Positions 1 to 6,977 of a stretch of DNA of 15,877 nucleotides are shown here, in pieces. Origin of the DNA: Heritagella sp051881655 (GTDB lineage Bacteria > Bacillota > Clostridia > Oscillospirales > Acutalibacteraceae). Made by a program: the position numbers and the translations under genes. The notes under the pieces are model-generated. The model did no database searches, was not told the origin of the DNA, and saw nothing but the letters and a program-made list of their open reading frames with translations. The stretch is from the NCBI GenBank assembly GCA_051881655.1, contig JBJEQH010000068.1, forward strand, positions 1 to 15,877. The letters run 5' to 3'. How positions within the stretch are numbered: position 1 is the stretch's first letter; each line of letters begins with the position of its first letter.

Positions 1-195
1 GGCGTTTTCATCGAACAGCACGGCCAGCTGGGGGGAAAATTCGCGGATCTGTTCTTCCAATGCGGCCGCGTCCCGCCCGGCGCACAGCGCCTGAACCTTC
101 ATGGGCTCCTTTCCCAACCGGTTCTGCAGGCGTACCACGTCCAGTGTCTGCCGGCCGATGGAACCGGTTGACCCCAATATCGACAAACGTTTCAT
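1..195 (-). CDS. dxr: 1-deoxy-D-xylulose 5-phosphate reductoisomerase, N-terminal part (cut by window edge)
   Basis: The visible 65 residues begin MKRLSILGSTGSIGRQTLDV, the NADPH-binding Rossmann start typical of Dxr, with the GSTGSIG dinucleotide loop at residues 8-14. Dxr converts 1-deoxyxylulose 5-phosphate to 2-C-methylerythritol 4-phosphate in the cytoplasmic MEP pathway, which supplies the isoprenyl diphosphates used by the nearby UppS. The ATG at 195-193 is preceded on the minus strand by GAGAGGAG at a normal distance. The gene is last in view of the pyrH-frr-uppS-cdsA-dxr run and continues past the left edge; the rest of the protein cannot be assessed. It lies 122 bp after cdsA, an unusually large gap for this run, and the gap contains an inverted repeat. 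The assignment is firm from the motif and from gene order. Confidence 0.95.
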   Translation of the reverse strand, partial: MKRLSILGSTGSIGRQTLDVVRLQNRLGKEPMKVQALCAGRDAAALEEQIREFSPQLAVLFDENA

Positions 196-241
196 TTCTT
201 AACTCCTCTCCCCCATTTTCCGGTGCCGTATATAGAAAGCG

Positions 242-298
242 AAAAGGCAAAACGAAACAGGCGGCCGTTCTGCCCGGCACCCGCTGCGTCTGCCTTTT
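242..298 (-). other. Inverted repeat in the cdsA-dxr gap
   Basis: On the minus strand AAAAGGCA (298-291) pairs perfectly with TGCCTTTT (249-242) across a GC-rich 41-base interior that can pair further (CAGCGG with CCGCCTG, one bulge). The distal arm ends in TTTT and is followed by CGCTTTC, so this could be a weak internal terminator or processing hairpin that lowers dxr expression relative to cdsA. That function is inference; the U-tract is short. Confidence 0.3.
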
Positions 299-317
299 CC
301 AATTTTTGTCACAGAGA

Positions 318-1136
318 TCACTTTACTGCCAGAGGAAGCCACAGGCAGATATAGTAAACCAACGGCGAGACGAAAATCACACTGTCAAACCGGTCCAATA
401 TGCCGCCGTGGCCGGGAATTACCTGACCAAAATCCTTAATATTGCAGCTGCGCTTAATCAGGGAGAAGCTGAGATCCCCCAGAATGGAAATCACCGAGCT
501 GCCAAAACCGATCAGCAGCATGGAGATATAGTTCACATCCACGGGGAACAGCAGCTCGTAAATCCAACCGATCAGCACCAGCACCAGCATATTGACCACC
601 ATGCCGCCGATGGCGCCCTCGACCGTTTTTTTCGGGCTGATTTCGGGGCACAGCTTGGTCTTGCCAAAAAAGCTGCCCACAAAATAGGCCCCTGCATCCG
701 CAATCCAGGCGGCAAATACCGCAATCATCACCGTAAAAATCCCGCAGGCGGGGTTCTGATCCCGAATGCCCACCAGCGAGCCCAGCGCGGCGGGAATCAG
801 CAGCGTCATGCTGTAAATCATCCCCAATTCCCGGAATGTTACTTCTTTATGATGGAACAGCAGCCCACAGAACAGGATCAGCGTGTAAATATACAGAATC
901 AATCCCGCATCGCAGCCCATATAGGAGGTAAAGGGGATGACTACTGCGGCCGCCAGGCTGGGCCACACCAGAAACAGCTTTTTCTGAATGCCCAGTGCCG
1001 CGATCAGTTCCCAGATGGCGCAGCCGGAAATCAGTGCAATGGCAATGTTCAGCGCCACGGGGAAGGACTGATTAAACAGGACAATGGCGGCGGCAAACAG
1101 CACGATTACTGCGCCCGAAATGATTCTCTGCTTCAC
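318..1136 (-). CDS. cdsA: Phosphatidate cytidylyltransferase (CDP-diglyceride synthase)
   Basis: The 272-residue polytopic membrane protein makes CDP-diacylglycerol from phosphatidate and CTP, the branch point for phospholipid synthesis. Residues 225-251 fit the CdsA family signature: S-L-I-K-R, then K-D, then PGHGGILDRFD. Most of the rest is hydrophobic helices. I chose the GTG at 1136-1134 (protein begins VKQRIISG) because GAGAGGAG stands 8-10 bases upstream and this gives the usual family length. The open frame extends to 1283 but that extension would overlap uppS and has no separate ribosome site. The gene follows uppS by 34 bp and precedes dxr, the normal Firmicutes order. No missing key residue was noticed. 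Confidence 0.95.
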   Translation of the reverse strand: MKQRIISGAVIVLFAAAIVLFNQSFPVALNIAIALISGCAIWELIAALGIQKKLFLVWPSLAAAVVIPFTSYMGCDAGLILYIYTLILFCGLLFHHKEVTFRELGMIYSMTLLIPAALGSLVGIRDQNPACGIFTVMIAVFAAWIADAGAYFVGSFFGKTKLCPEISPKKTVEGAIGGMVVNMLVLVLIGWIYELLFPVDVNYISMLLIGFGSSVISILGDLSFSLIKRSCNIKDFGQVIPGHGGILDRFDSVIFVSPLVYYICLWLPLAVK

Positions 1137-1170
1137 GAACAAAGCTCCTCTCACAGGGATTGCCGGCTTT

Positions 1171-1932
1171 TTACCGGGATTCCTCCACCCCGCCGAAACG
1201 GCGGTGGCGAAGACAATAATCATCCAGTGCTTTTTCCAGATCCTCAGGGGTAAAATCCGGCCACAGAATATCGGAAACCACATATTCCGTATAGGCCGAC
1301 TGCCACAAAAGGAAATTGCTGACCCGCATTTCTCCGCTGGGGCGGATGATCAAATCGGGATCCGGCTGACCGGCGGTATACAGGTGATCGGCAATCTGCT
1401 GCTCGGTCACCTCATCGGGGGCCAGTTCCCCCCGCTGTACCTTTTCGCACAATTGCTGTACCGCATGGACAATCTCGGCCCGGCCGCCATAATTCATGGC
1501 GATATTCAGCACCATGCCCGTGCGGTTTTTGCACACCTCGCGGGTTTCCTCGATCAGCTTCTGCAGCCCGGGGGAAAACGCCGTGGTGTCGCCGATAAAG
1601 CGCACCTTGATATCCTCATCGAGAAAATCCCGGAGAGATTCCTCCAGATACTGCTGAAACAGGCGCATCAGCGCCCCCACTTCTTCCTCGCTGCGCTTCC
1701 AGTTCTCGGTGGAAAAAGCGTAAACCGTCAGATACCGGATTCCGATGGAAGCACAGTACCGCGTGATTTTCTTAAAATTCTGGGCGCCGACCGTGTGCCC
1801 CGCCGAGCGCGGCAGCCCGCGCTTCTGGGCCCAGCGGCCGTTGCCGTCCATAATAATCCCCACATGCTGGGGAAGCCGGCGCTGGCTGCGGTCAATGGCC
1901 GGCGCCGGTTTGTTCGCAGAAAATAAAGCCAT
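1171..1932 (-). CDS. uppS: Isoprenyl transferase (undecaprenyl diphosphate synthase)
   Basis: The 253-residue protein is a cis-prenyltransferase that condenses isopentenyl diphosphate units onto farnesyl diphosphate to make the C55 lipid carrier for cell-wall precursors. The P-loop-like motif HVGIIMDGNGRWA spans residues 23-35, with the catalytic aspartate at D29. The C-terminal half carries RPSGEMRVSNFLLWQ and the following YTE, the region that binds the diphosphate and magnesium. Length is normal. The ATG at 1932-1930 has GGGAGG about 5 bases upstream. It lies 30 bp after frr and 34 bp before cdsA, consistent with one transcript. Confidence 0.96.
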   Translation of the reverse strand: MALFSANKPAPAIDRSQRRLPQHVGIIMDGNGRWAQKRGLPRSAGHTVGAQNFKKITRYCASIGIRYLTVYAFSTENWKRSEEEVGALMRLFQQYLEESLRDFLDEDIKVRFIGDTTAFSPGLQKLIEETREVCKNRTGMVLNIAMNYGGRAEIVHAVQQLCEKVQRGELAPDEVTEQQIADHLYTAGQPDPDLIIRPSGEMRVSNFLLWQSAYTEYVVSDILWPDFTPEDLEKALDDYCLRHRRFGGVEESR

Positions 1933-1962
1933 GGTTCCTCCCGGCCAAAAGCCCTGCCCGGA

Positions 1963-2517
1963 TCAGATGGACATAAGCTCCTTTTCCTTTTTGTCGTTGA
2001 TGCCTTCCACGATCTTGACGTACTTATCCGTCAGCTCCTGCACCTTCTTGTCGCCCTGCTTCTGGTCATCCTCGGTCAGTTCGCCGCTCTTCTTCATGGC
2101 CTTTAGCTTATCATTGGCATCGCGGCGGATGGAACGGACCGCCACCTTGCTCTCTTCGCACATCTTGGCAATATCCTTTACCAGCAGACGGCGGCGTTCC
2201 TCGTTCAGAGGCGGGAAAATCAGGCGGATCGTGCTTCCGTCGCTCTGGGGATTGACGCCCAGATCGCTCTTCTGGATGGCGTGTTCGATCATGCGCGTCA
2301 CGCTCTTATCCCAGGGCTGGATCATCAGCACGCGGGCCTCGGTCACCGAGACGGCCGCCAGCTGGTTGATCGCCGTGGGGGCGCCGTAGTAATCCACCTT
2401 GATCTTATCGAGCACAGCCGGATTGGCGCGGCCCGCACGGATCTCGCTGAGTTCCTTTTCCAGAACCGCAACGGTTTTTTTCATTTTTTCTTCGGCTTTT
2501 GCCAGTACCTCTTTCAT
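1963..2517 (-). CDS. frr: Ribosome recycling factor
   Basis: The 184-residue protein, the usual length for the family, splits post-termination ribosomes together with EF-G in the cytoplasm. Its sequence is typical throughout: EIRAGRANPAVLDKIKVDYY near the N terminus, QPWDKS in the middle, and an R/K-rich helical C-terminal half containing RRDANDKLK. Start ATG 2517-2515 has AAAGGTGA about 8 bases upstream. It follows pyrH by 68 bp and precedes uppS by 30 bp. The pyrH-frr gap holds a small CCGGC/GCCGG hairpin (2541-2554) with no clear role. Confidence 0.97.
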   Translation of the reverse strand: MKEVLAKAEEKMKKTVAVLEKELSEIRAGRANPAVLDKIKVDYYGAPTAINQLAAVSVTEARVLMIQPWDKSVTRMIEHAIQKSDLGVNPQSDGSTIRLIFPPLNEERRRLLVKDIAKMCEESKVAVRSIRRDANDKLKAMKKSGELTEDDQKQGDKKVQELTDKYVKIVEGINDKKEKELMSI

Positions 2518-2585
2518 ACTCTTTCACCTTTCTTCTGTTTCCGGCTGCCGCCGGTTTTGTTTCCCTATAAATTAATAAGAAATAA

Positions 2586-3293
2586 TCAGTCTGTCACCAG
2601 CGTACCGACCGTCTCTCCGCATACGGCACGGCGGATATTCTGCTCATCCTCGATGCTGAACACCAGAATCGGCAGGTGATTGTCCCGGCACAGCGAGGCC
2701 GCCGTGCTGTCCATCACCTTCAGATCATGGCTGAGCACATCGCTGAAGGATACCGTATCGTACTTAACCGCATGGGGATTGGTCTTCGGGTCGCTGTCGT
2801 ACACACCGTCCACCATGGTGGCCTTCATAATTACGTCTGCGTCGATTTCAGCCGCACGCAGGGCGGCTGCCGTATCGGTCGAGAAGAACGGGTTGCCCGT
2901 TCCGCAGCCGAATACCACCACACGGCCCTTCTCCAGATGGCGCACCGCACGGTTGCGGATATACGGCTCCGCCACCTGCTGCATGGCGATAGCGGTCTGC
3001 ACCCGCACCTCCAGACCCAGCTGTTCCAGCCCGTCGGCCACACCCAGGGCGTTGATCACCGTGGCGAGCATTCCCATATGATCCGCCCGAGTCCGGTCCA
3101 TTTTCCCGCTGGAGCGGCCGCGCCAGAAATTTCCGCCGCCGACCACAATGCCCACCTGCACGCCCATCTCCACAATTTCCTTGATGGGGCGGCAGATCCG
3201 CTGCACGGTATCGAAATCAATTCCATGGCCGGCAGCCCCCGCCAGGGACTCACCGGAAAGCTTCAGTAACACCCGTTTATATTTCGGTTCCAT
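2586..3293 (-). CDS. pyrH: UMP kinase (uridylate kinase)
   Basis: The 235-residue amino-acid-kinase-fold enzyme phosphorylates UMP to UDP in pyrimidine nucleotide synthesis and is normally a hexamer controlled by GTP and UTP (family knowledge). Visible motifs are KLSGES at residues 11-16 (phosphate binding), GGGNFWRGR at 52-60, GTGNPFFSTDTAAALRA at 131-147 (UMP/ATP site) and the late KVMDSTA segment. I chose ATG 3293-3291 because AAGGAG lies 11 bases upstream. An in-frame GTG at 3305 abuts that same AAGGAG and so has no usable spacing. It heads the pyrH-frr-uppS-cdsA-dxr run and has its own promoter. It is cut off from its usual upstream partner tsf by the sulfatase/AraC pair. Confidence 0.97.
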   Translation of the reverse strand: MEPKYKRVLLKLSGESLAGAAGHGIDFDTVQRICRPIKEIVEMGVQVGIVVGGGNFWRGRSSGKMDRTRADHMGMLATVINALGVADGLEQLGLEVRVQTAIAMQQVAEPYIRNRAVRHLEKGRVVVFGCGTGNPFFSTDTAAALRAAEIDADVIMKATMVDGVYDSDPKTNPHAVKYDTVSFSDVLSHDLKVMDSTAASLCRDNHLPILVFSIEDEQNIRRAVCGETVGTLVTD

Positions 3294-3329
3294 GTGAACA
3301 AGCACTCCTTGCCAACCGTATTTTTTTCT

Positions 3330-3358
3330 ATTTTACAATAGACGGCCATCAAAGTAAA
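3330..3358 (-). promoter_or_regulatory. Probable sigma-A promoter of the pyrH operon
   Basis: On the minus strand TTTACT (3358-3353) and TAAAAT (3335-3330) are separated by exactly 17 bp, in an AT-rich patch between the araC stop and pyrH. Transcription would start near 3323, about 30 bases before the pyrH ATG. It begins only 30 bp past the AraC-family gene, which has no evident terminator, so read-through from that gene into pyrH is also possible. Confidence 0.6.
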
Positions 3359-3387
3359 CACCTTTCCCACAAAATCGCCGGAAAGTT

Positions 3388-4281
3388 TCAGGGAATCCCC
3401 ACATAAGGCTCCGGATCCAAAGGCCCCGGCAGGCCGGTTTCCACCGCCCGTTTCCACTCTCCCGGCGAATATCCGGTGTGCTGCCGGAACAGCCGGGCGA
3501 AGTAATTGGGGTCCTCGATTCCCGCGGCCCGGGCCGCCTCACTGACCGCAGCCCCGTCCCGCAGCAGGGCCGCCCCGCGGGCAAGGCGCACCTCCTGAAT
3601 ATAGCCGTTCACCGTCAGCCCTGTATAAGCGCGGAACAGCCGGCACAGATACGGGACCGACAGCCCAAAATGGCGGGACAGGGCCTGCAGCGTGACAGCT
3701 TCTTTCTCGGTGAAATGACCGGCGATATAGAACAATACCGCCTGCACCGTCGCAAATCCACGTTTCTTCCCCTCGGCCTGCGGGCGGCGGGGCCACACCC
3801 GGTAGATATGGGAAAACGCCCGCAGCATATCCCCCCGGATGGCGGTGCGCCAGCCGGGCGCCTTTTCCTGCTGCTCCTGTAGCAGATGGTCCAGAATGGC
3901 CATCAGCGCCCCGTCCTGGCGGATCAGCAGCGGGAGGGACCCTCCCTGGGTGAACAGACGCTGCAGCCCGGCCTCCTCCCCCTGCAGAAACTCGGGGGCG
4001 ACCTGTAGAACATAATGCTCACTTTTGGGCAAAAAATCCCGCCCCTGATGGGGCAGAAAGCCCGGCACCACCGCCACATCCCCGGGATACAGCCAGCTTT
4101 CACCGCTGCCGCTGTAGAGCCGCACGCCGCCGCTGATCACATAATAAATTTCCACCCGTTCATGCCAGTGCAGGCCGCACCCCGGCTCGGATTTCTCGTG
4201 GAGCATGTGCAAAATCCGCACTGCCTCCTTTTCCGAAAAAGGACCCGGCGGCTCGTAAAACAGCTCTTCCCGCTTCTCCAT
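3388..4281 (-). CDS. AraC-family transcriptional regulator with N-terminal cupin
   Basis: The 297-residue protein has an N-terminal AraC-type sugar-binding cupin (HWHERVEIYYVISGG at 38-52, YPGD at 65-68, a second conserved LPHQG at 76-80) and a C-terminal pair of helix-turn-helix motifs at about 180-280 (LQALSRHFGLSVPYLCRLFR, then VSEAARAAGIEDPNYFARLF, ending HTGYSPGEWKR, the family signature). It has no signal peptide or membrane segment and is presumably a cytoplasmic DNA-binding activator that senses a small molecule, probably a sugar. It is divergent from the sulfatase, with start codons 126 bp apart, so it most likely controls that gene; this is inference. The ATG at 4281-4279 has AGGGAG about 5 bases upstream. 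A TATACT box lies at 4308-4303 on the minus strand without a convincing -35. The target and inducer cannot be read from the sequence. Confidence 0.93.
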   Translation of the reverse strand: MEKREELFYEPPGPFSEKEAVRILHMLHEKSEPGCGLHWHERVEIYYVISGGVRLYSGSGESWLYPGDVAVVPGFLPHQGRDFLPKSEHYVLQVAPEFLQGEEAGLQRLFTQGGSLPLLIRQDGALMAILDHLLQEQQEKAPGWRTAIRGDMLRAFSHIYRVWPRRPQAEGKKRGFATVQAVLFYIAGHFTEKEAVTLQALSRHFGLSVPYLCRLFRAYTGLTVNGYIQEVRLARGAALLRDGAAVSEAARAAGIEDPNYFARLFRQHTGYSPGEWKRAVETGLPGPLDPEPYVGIP

Positions 4282-4339
4282 TTCTCTCCCTGCTCTTCAA
4301 AAAGTATAAGATTGTGCTGATTTTCTATGAGTATATCCG

Positions 4340-4368
4340 TTTTCAAGGCGGCTGTAAAGAGGTAGAAT
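4340..4368 (+). promoter_or_regulatory. Candidate promoter of the sulfatase gene
   Basis: TTTTCA (4340-4345) and TAGAAT (4363-4368) are separated by 17 bp. The -35 matches only four of six consensus positions, as expected of an activator-dependent promoter. AraC-family binding sites would be expected at 4282-4339, but I found no clear direct repeat there, so the operator remains unplaced. Confidence 0.4.
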
Positions 4369-4407
4369 AAAGAAAAGAATGCCATTTTGGAAGGGAGCTT
4401 TTTGCCT

Positions 4408-5862
4408 ATGCGCATCTTATTTTTGGATATTGACACGCTGCGCCCCGACCATCTGGGGTGCTACGGCTATCCGCGGAACACCAGCCCGGCCATTGACAGT
4501 CTGTGCCGTGACGGAATGCGGTTTAACCAGTATTACTGCTCGGATGCCCCCTGCCTGCCCTCCCGGGCCGCGCTGGTCAGCGGGATGTTCGGAATCCGTA
4601 ATGGGGCCGTGGGGCACGGCGGTACGGCGGCCGACCGCCGGTTAACCGGCGAGTGCCGGGATTTCCGCGACCCGGTGGATGACCAGTGCTTCCATCGGAT
4701 TTTCCGCCGGGCGGGCTATCACACGGCCTCGATCAGCTCGTTCCCGGAGCGCCACTCCTCCTGGTGGTTCAACGCCGGTTTCAACGAGTGCTATAACGTG
4801 GGCGATGAGGGTATGGAATCCGGGGAAAAGGTCCTGCCGGTGGCGCTGGACTGGCTGACCCGCCACAACGGGGAGGACAACTGGTTTTTGCACGTCCATT
4901 TCTGGGATCCGCACACCCCTTATCGGGCGCCCGCCGATTTCGGCGACCCCTTTGAGAAGGATCCCCTTCCCCAGTGGATCACCCCGGAGATTCTGGAAAC
5001 CCACAAAAAACTGGCCGGCCCTCACAGCGTGATGGATCTGAACATGTATGACGATGCCGTCAATCCCCGCTATCCCCGCGCCCCAGGCAAGGCGGAGACC
5101 ATGGAGGAGCTGCGCGCCGTTTTTGACGGGTACGACTGCGGCATCCGCTACTGTGACAGTTTGATCGGGCAGATTCTCTCCCTTTTGAAACAGCAGGGGA
5201 TTTACGAGGATACGGCCATTATCCTGACCGCCGACCACGGGGAAACCATGGGAGAACTGGGAATTTACGAAGAGCACGGAACGGCGGACGACGCCACCTG
5301 CCGGATTCCTTTTCTGATCAAGTGGCCGGGGGTAAAGCCGGGCAGCGTGGACAGCGGCCTGCACTACAGCTTGGATCTTCTGCCCACCATGGCCGAGCTG
5401 CTGGGGGTGGAAAAGGGAGCGAACTGGGACGGCGAGAGCTTTTTGCCCAGCCTGCTGGAAGGAAAGGATACCGGGCGCGATTTTCTGATTCTCTCCCAGA
5501 TGGCCCATGTCTGCCAGCGCTCGGCGCGGTTTGACCATTGGCTGTACATCCGCTCGATCCACGACGGGTACCACCTGTTTGACCGGGAGATGCTGTTTGA
5601 CCTGCGGGAGGACCCCCATGAGCAGCGGGACGTAAAGGAGCAGCACCCGGAAATCTGCGCCCAGGGCGCCCGGCTGATCCTGAACTGGCAGGAGGAGCAG
5701 ATGAAAAAATCCGCCAGCACTATCGACCCCATGTGGACGGTGATGAAAGAGGGCGGCCCCCAGCACACCCATACGGATTTTGAAAAATATCTGCAGCGCC
5801 TGCGCGATACCGGCCGGGCGGACAAGGCCGAGCTGCTGCGCCGGAAGTACCCGGAAAAGTAA
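4408..5862 (+). CDS. Cys-type sulfatase (formylglycine-dependent), cytoplasmic
   Basis: The 484-residue alkaline-phosphatase-fold hydrolase removes sulfate esters. Metal-binding aspartates D7 and D9 occur in the opening strand (ILFLDIDTLRPDHLGCYGYP). The C-x-P-x-R site that becomes formylglycine is C49-L-P-S-R53. HVHFWDPHTPY lies at 162-172, ADHGE at 275-279 (D276, H277 metal ligands), and the substrate-side lysine at 305 in IKWPG. No signal peptide or membrane segment is present, so the enzyme should act on an imported substrate. The Cys-type site needs a maturase, typically the radical-SAM anSME in anaerobes, which is not in this window. I chose ATG 4408 because AAGGGAG stands 10 bases upstream; an in-frame TTG at 4387 precedes that site. 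The neighbouring AraC gene points to induction by the substrate. Substrate identity is unknown; a phosphonate monoester hydrolase is a less likely alternative within the same superfamily. Confidence 0.9.
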   Translation: MRILFLDIDTLRPDHLGCYGYPRNTSPAIDSLCRDGMRFNQYYCSDAPCLPSRAALVSGMFGIRNGAVGHGGTAADRRLTGECRDFRDPVDDQCFHRIFRRAGYHTASISSFPERHSSWWFNAGFNECYNVGDEGMESGEKVLPVALDWLTRHNGEDNWFLHVHFWDPHTPYRAPADFGDPFEKDPLPQWITPEILETHKKLAGPHSVMDLNMYDDAVNPRYPRAPGKAETMEELRAVFDGYDCGIRYCDSLIGQILSLLKQQGIYEDTAIILTADHGETMGELGIYEEHGTADDATCRIPFLIKWPGVKPGSVDSGLHYSLDLLPTMAELLGVEKGANWDGESFLPSLLEGKDTGRDFLILSQMAHVCQRSARFDHWLYIRSIHDGYHLFDREMLFDLREDPHEQRDVKEQHPEICAQGARLILNWQEEQMKKSASTIDPMWTVMKEGGPQHTHTDFEKYLQRLRDTGRADKAELLRRKYPEK

Positions 5863-5896
5863 AGAAGTTTCCTTACAGACAGGAATCATTCATAAA

Positions 5897-5931
5897 AAAA
5901 TCCCCGGAGGAAAATTTCCTCCGGGGATTTT
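5897..5931. terminator. Bidirectional terminator between sulfatase and tsf
   Basis: A perfect inverted repeat (AAAATCCCCGGAGGAAA and TTTCCTCCGGGGATTTT, 17 bases per arm) lies between the convergent sulfatase and tsf genes. The minus-strand transcript ends its stem with seven U and the plus-strand transcript with four, so it should stop both, tsf more strongly. It means rpsB-tsf transcription should not normally reach pyrH. Confidence 0.88.
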
Positions 5932-5945
5932 GAGTCCGTCAAAAA

Positions 5946-6857
5946 TTATTTGACCATGCTGGCGATCTCAGCGGCGAAATCGTCATTTCTCTTCTCCAGA
6001 CCCTCGCCCTTGGCAAAGCGTACAAAGCCGGTAACGGCAATCGGAGCGCCCAGCTCTTTGCCCACCTGATCGGCGTACTTCTGTACCGTCAGGTCATTGT
6101 CCTTTACATAAACCTGCTCAACCAGGCAGTTCTCCTTGTAGAACTTACCCATACGGCCGTTGACGATCTTCTGAGCAATCGCCTCGGGCTTGCCCTCGTT
6201 GACGATCTGCTGGGTCAGGATTTCCTTCTCGTGGGCCAGCACGTCAGCGGGAACCGATTCGCGGTTCAGGTACGGGGCGTTCATAGCGGCCACCTGCATG
6301 GCGATGTTCTTGCCCATCTCCTGGAAAGCGGGCAGGGTGGGATCGGCCTCGGTCTCAAAGTTCACCAGTACACCGATGTTGCCGCCGGCATGAATGTAAG
6401 CGGCAACCTTGCCCTCCAGACGGGCAAAGCGGCGAACCTTGATGTTCTCGCCGATAACCAGAATCTTGTCCTTCAGCAGGGCATCCACCGTCTGATCGGA
6501 ACCGGAAGCGGTGCAGGCCAGCAGGGCCTCCACATCGGCCGGATTCTGCTCCATCACGGTGTTGGCGCAAACCTTTACAAACTCCTGGAATTCCGCGTTC
6601 TTGGCAACGAAGTCCGTCTCGGCATTGACTTCGATCACAACACCCACGGTAGCGCTCTCATTCACATAAGCGAAGGCCACGCCCTCGGCCGCAATACGGC
6701 CGGCCTTTTTCGCAGCCTTGGCCAGGCCCTTTTCACGCAGTACGTCGATGGCGGCTTCCATATCGCCGTTGGCCTCGGTCAGGGCCTTCTTGCAGTCCAT
6801 CATGCCGCAGCCGGTCTTCTCACGAAGGGTGGCAACATCTTTTGCAGTAAAATTCAT
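5946..6857 (-). CDS. tsf: Elongation factor Ts
   Basis: The 303-residue protein is the guanine-nucleotide exchange factor that releases GDP from EF-Tu. The N-terminal UBA-like domain (LREKTGCGMMDCKKALTEA at 11-29) and the core EF-Tu contact TDFVAKN at 81-87 are both intact, followed by the usual dimerisation-type core. Length is within the normal range. ATG 6857-6855 has GGAGG about 10 bases upstream. It is the second gene after rpsB, 120 bp apart, and ends at a strong terminator rather than running on into pyrH. Confidence 0.97.
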   Translation of the reverse strand: MNFTAKDVATLREKTGCGMMDCKKALTEANGDMEAAIDVLREKGLAKAAKKAGRIAAEGVAFAYVNESATVGVVIEVNAETDFVAKNAEFQEFVKVCANTVMEQNPADVEALLACTASGSDQTVDALLKDKILVIGENIKVRRFARLEGKVAAYIHAGGNIGVLVNFETEADPTLPAFQEMGKNIAMQVAAMNAPYLNRESVPADVLAHEKEILTQQIVNEGKPEAIAQKIVNGRMGKFYKENCLVEQVYVKDNDLTVQKYADQVGKELGAPIAVTGFVRFAKGEGLEKRNDDFAAEIASMVK

Positions 6858-6895
6858 GGGATCTTTCCTCCATTTTCACAAATGTCTACTCAAAT

Positions 6896-6915
6896 CGGCC
6901 TTTTCGGCCGTTTTT
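6896..6915 (+). other. Small hairpin plus T-run in the rpsB-tsf gap
   Basis: CGGCC (6896-6900) pairs with GGCCG (6906-6910) around a 5-base loop and is followed on the plus strand by TTTTT. In sense with rpsB-tsf (minus strand) the same palindrome lacks a U-tract. It could stop antisense transcription entering from tsf or fold as an RNA element upstream of the tsf ribosome site. Function is uncertain. Confidence 0.35.
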
Positions 6916-6920
6916 CTCGC

Positions 6921-6956
6921 AAAAGCGCCCGGCCGGAAAGCCCAGGCGGGCGCTTT
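6921..6956 (-). terminator. Attenuator-like hairpin between rpsB and tsf
   Basis: On the minus strand AAAGCGCCCG (6956-6947) pairs perfectly with CGGGCGCTTT (6931-6922), 21 bases downstream of the rpsB stop. Only four U follow the stem. A partial terminator between rpsB and tsf is known in E. coli; here the weak U-tract suggests partial termination or 3'-end protection rather than a full stop. Confidence 0.5.
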
Positions 6957-6977
6957 CAGGATGCGGGCAAAAGCAGC

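Noticed and set aside
60..1253. Long plus-strand open frame (397 codons) across the cdsA region
   Set aside because: It is antisense to cdsA with its full CdsA signature, has a Gln/His-rich, non-protein-like composition, and no ribosome site; it is a high-GC shadow frame.
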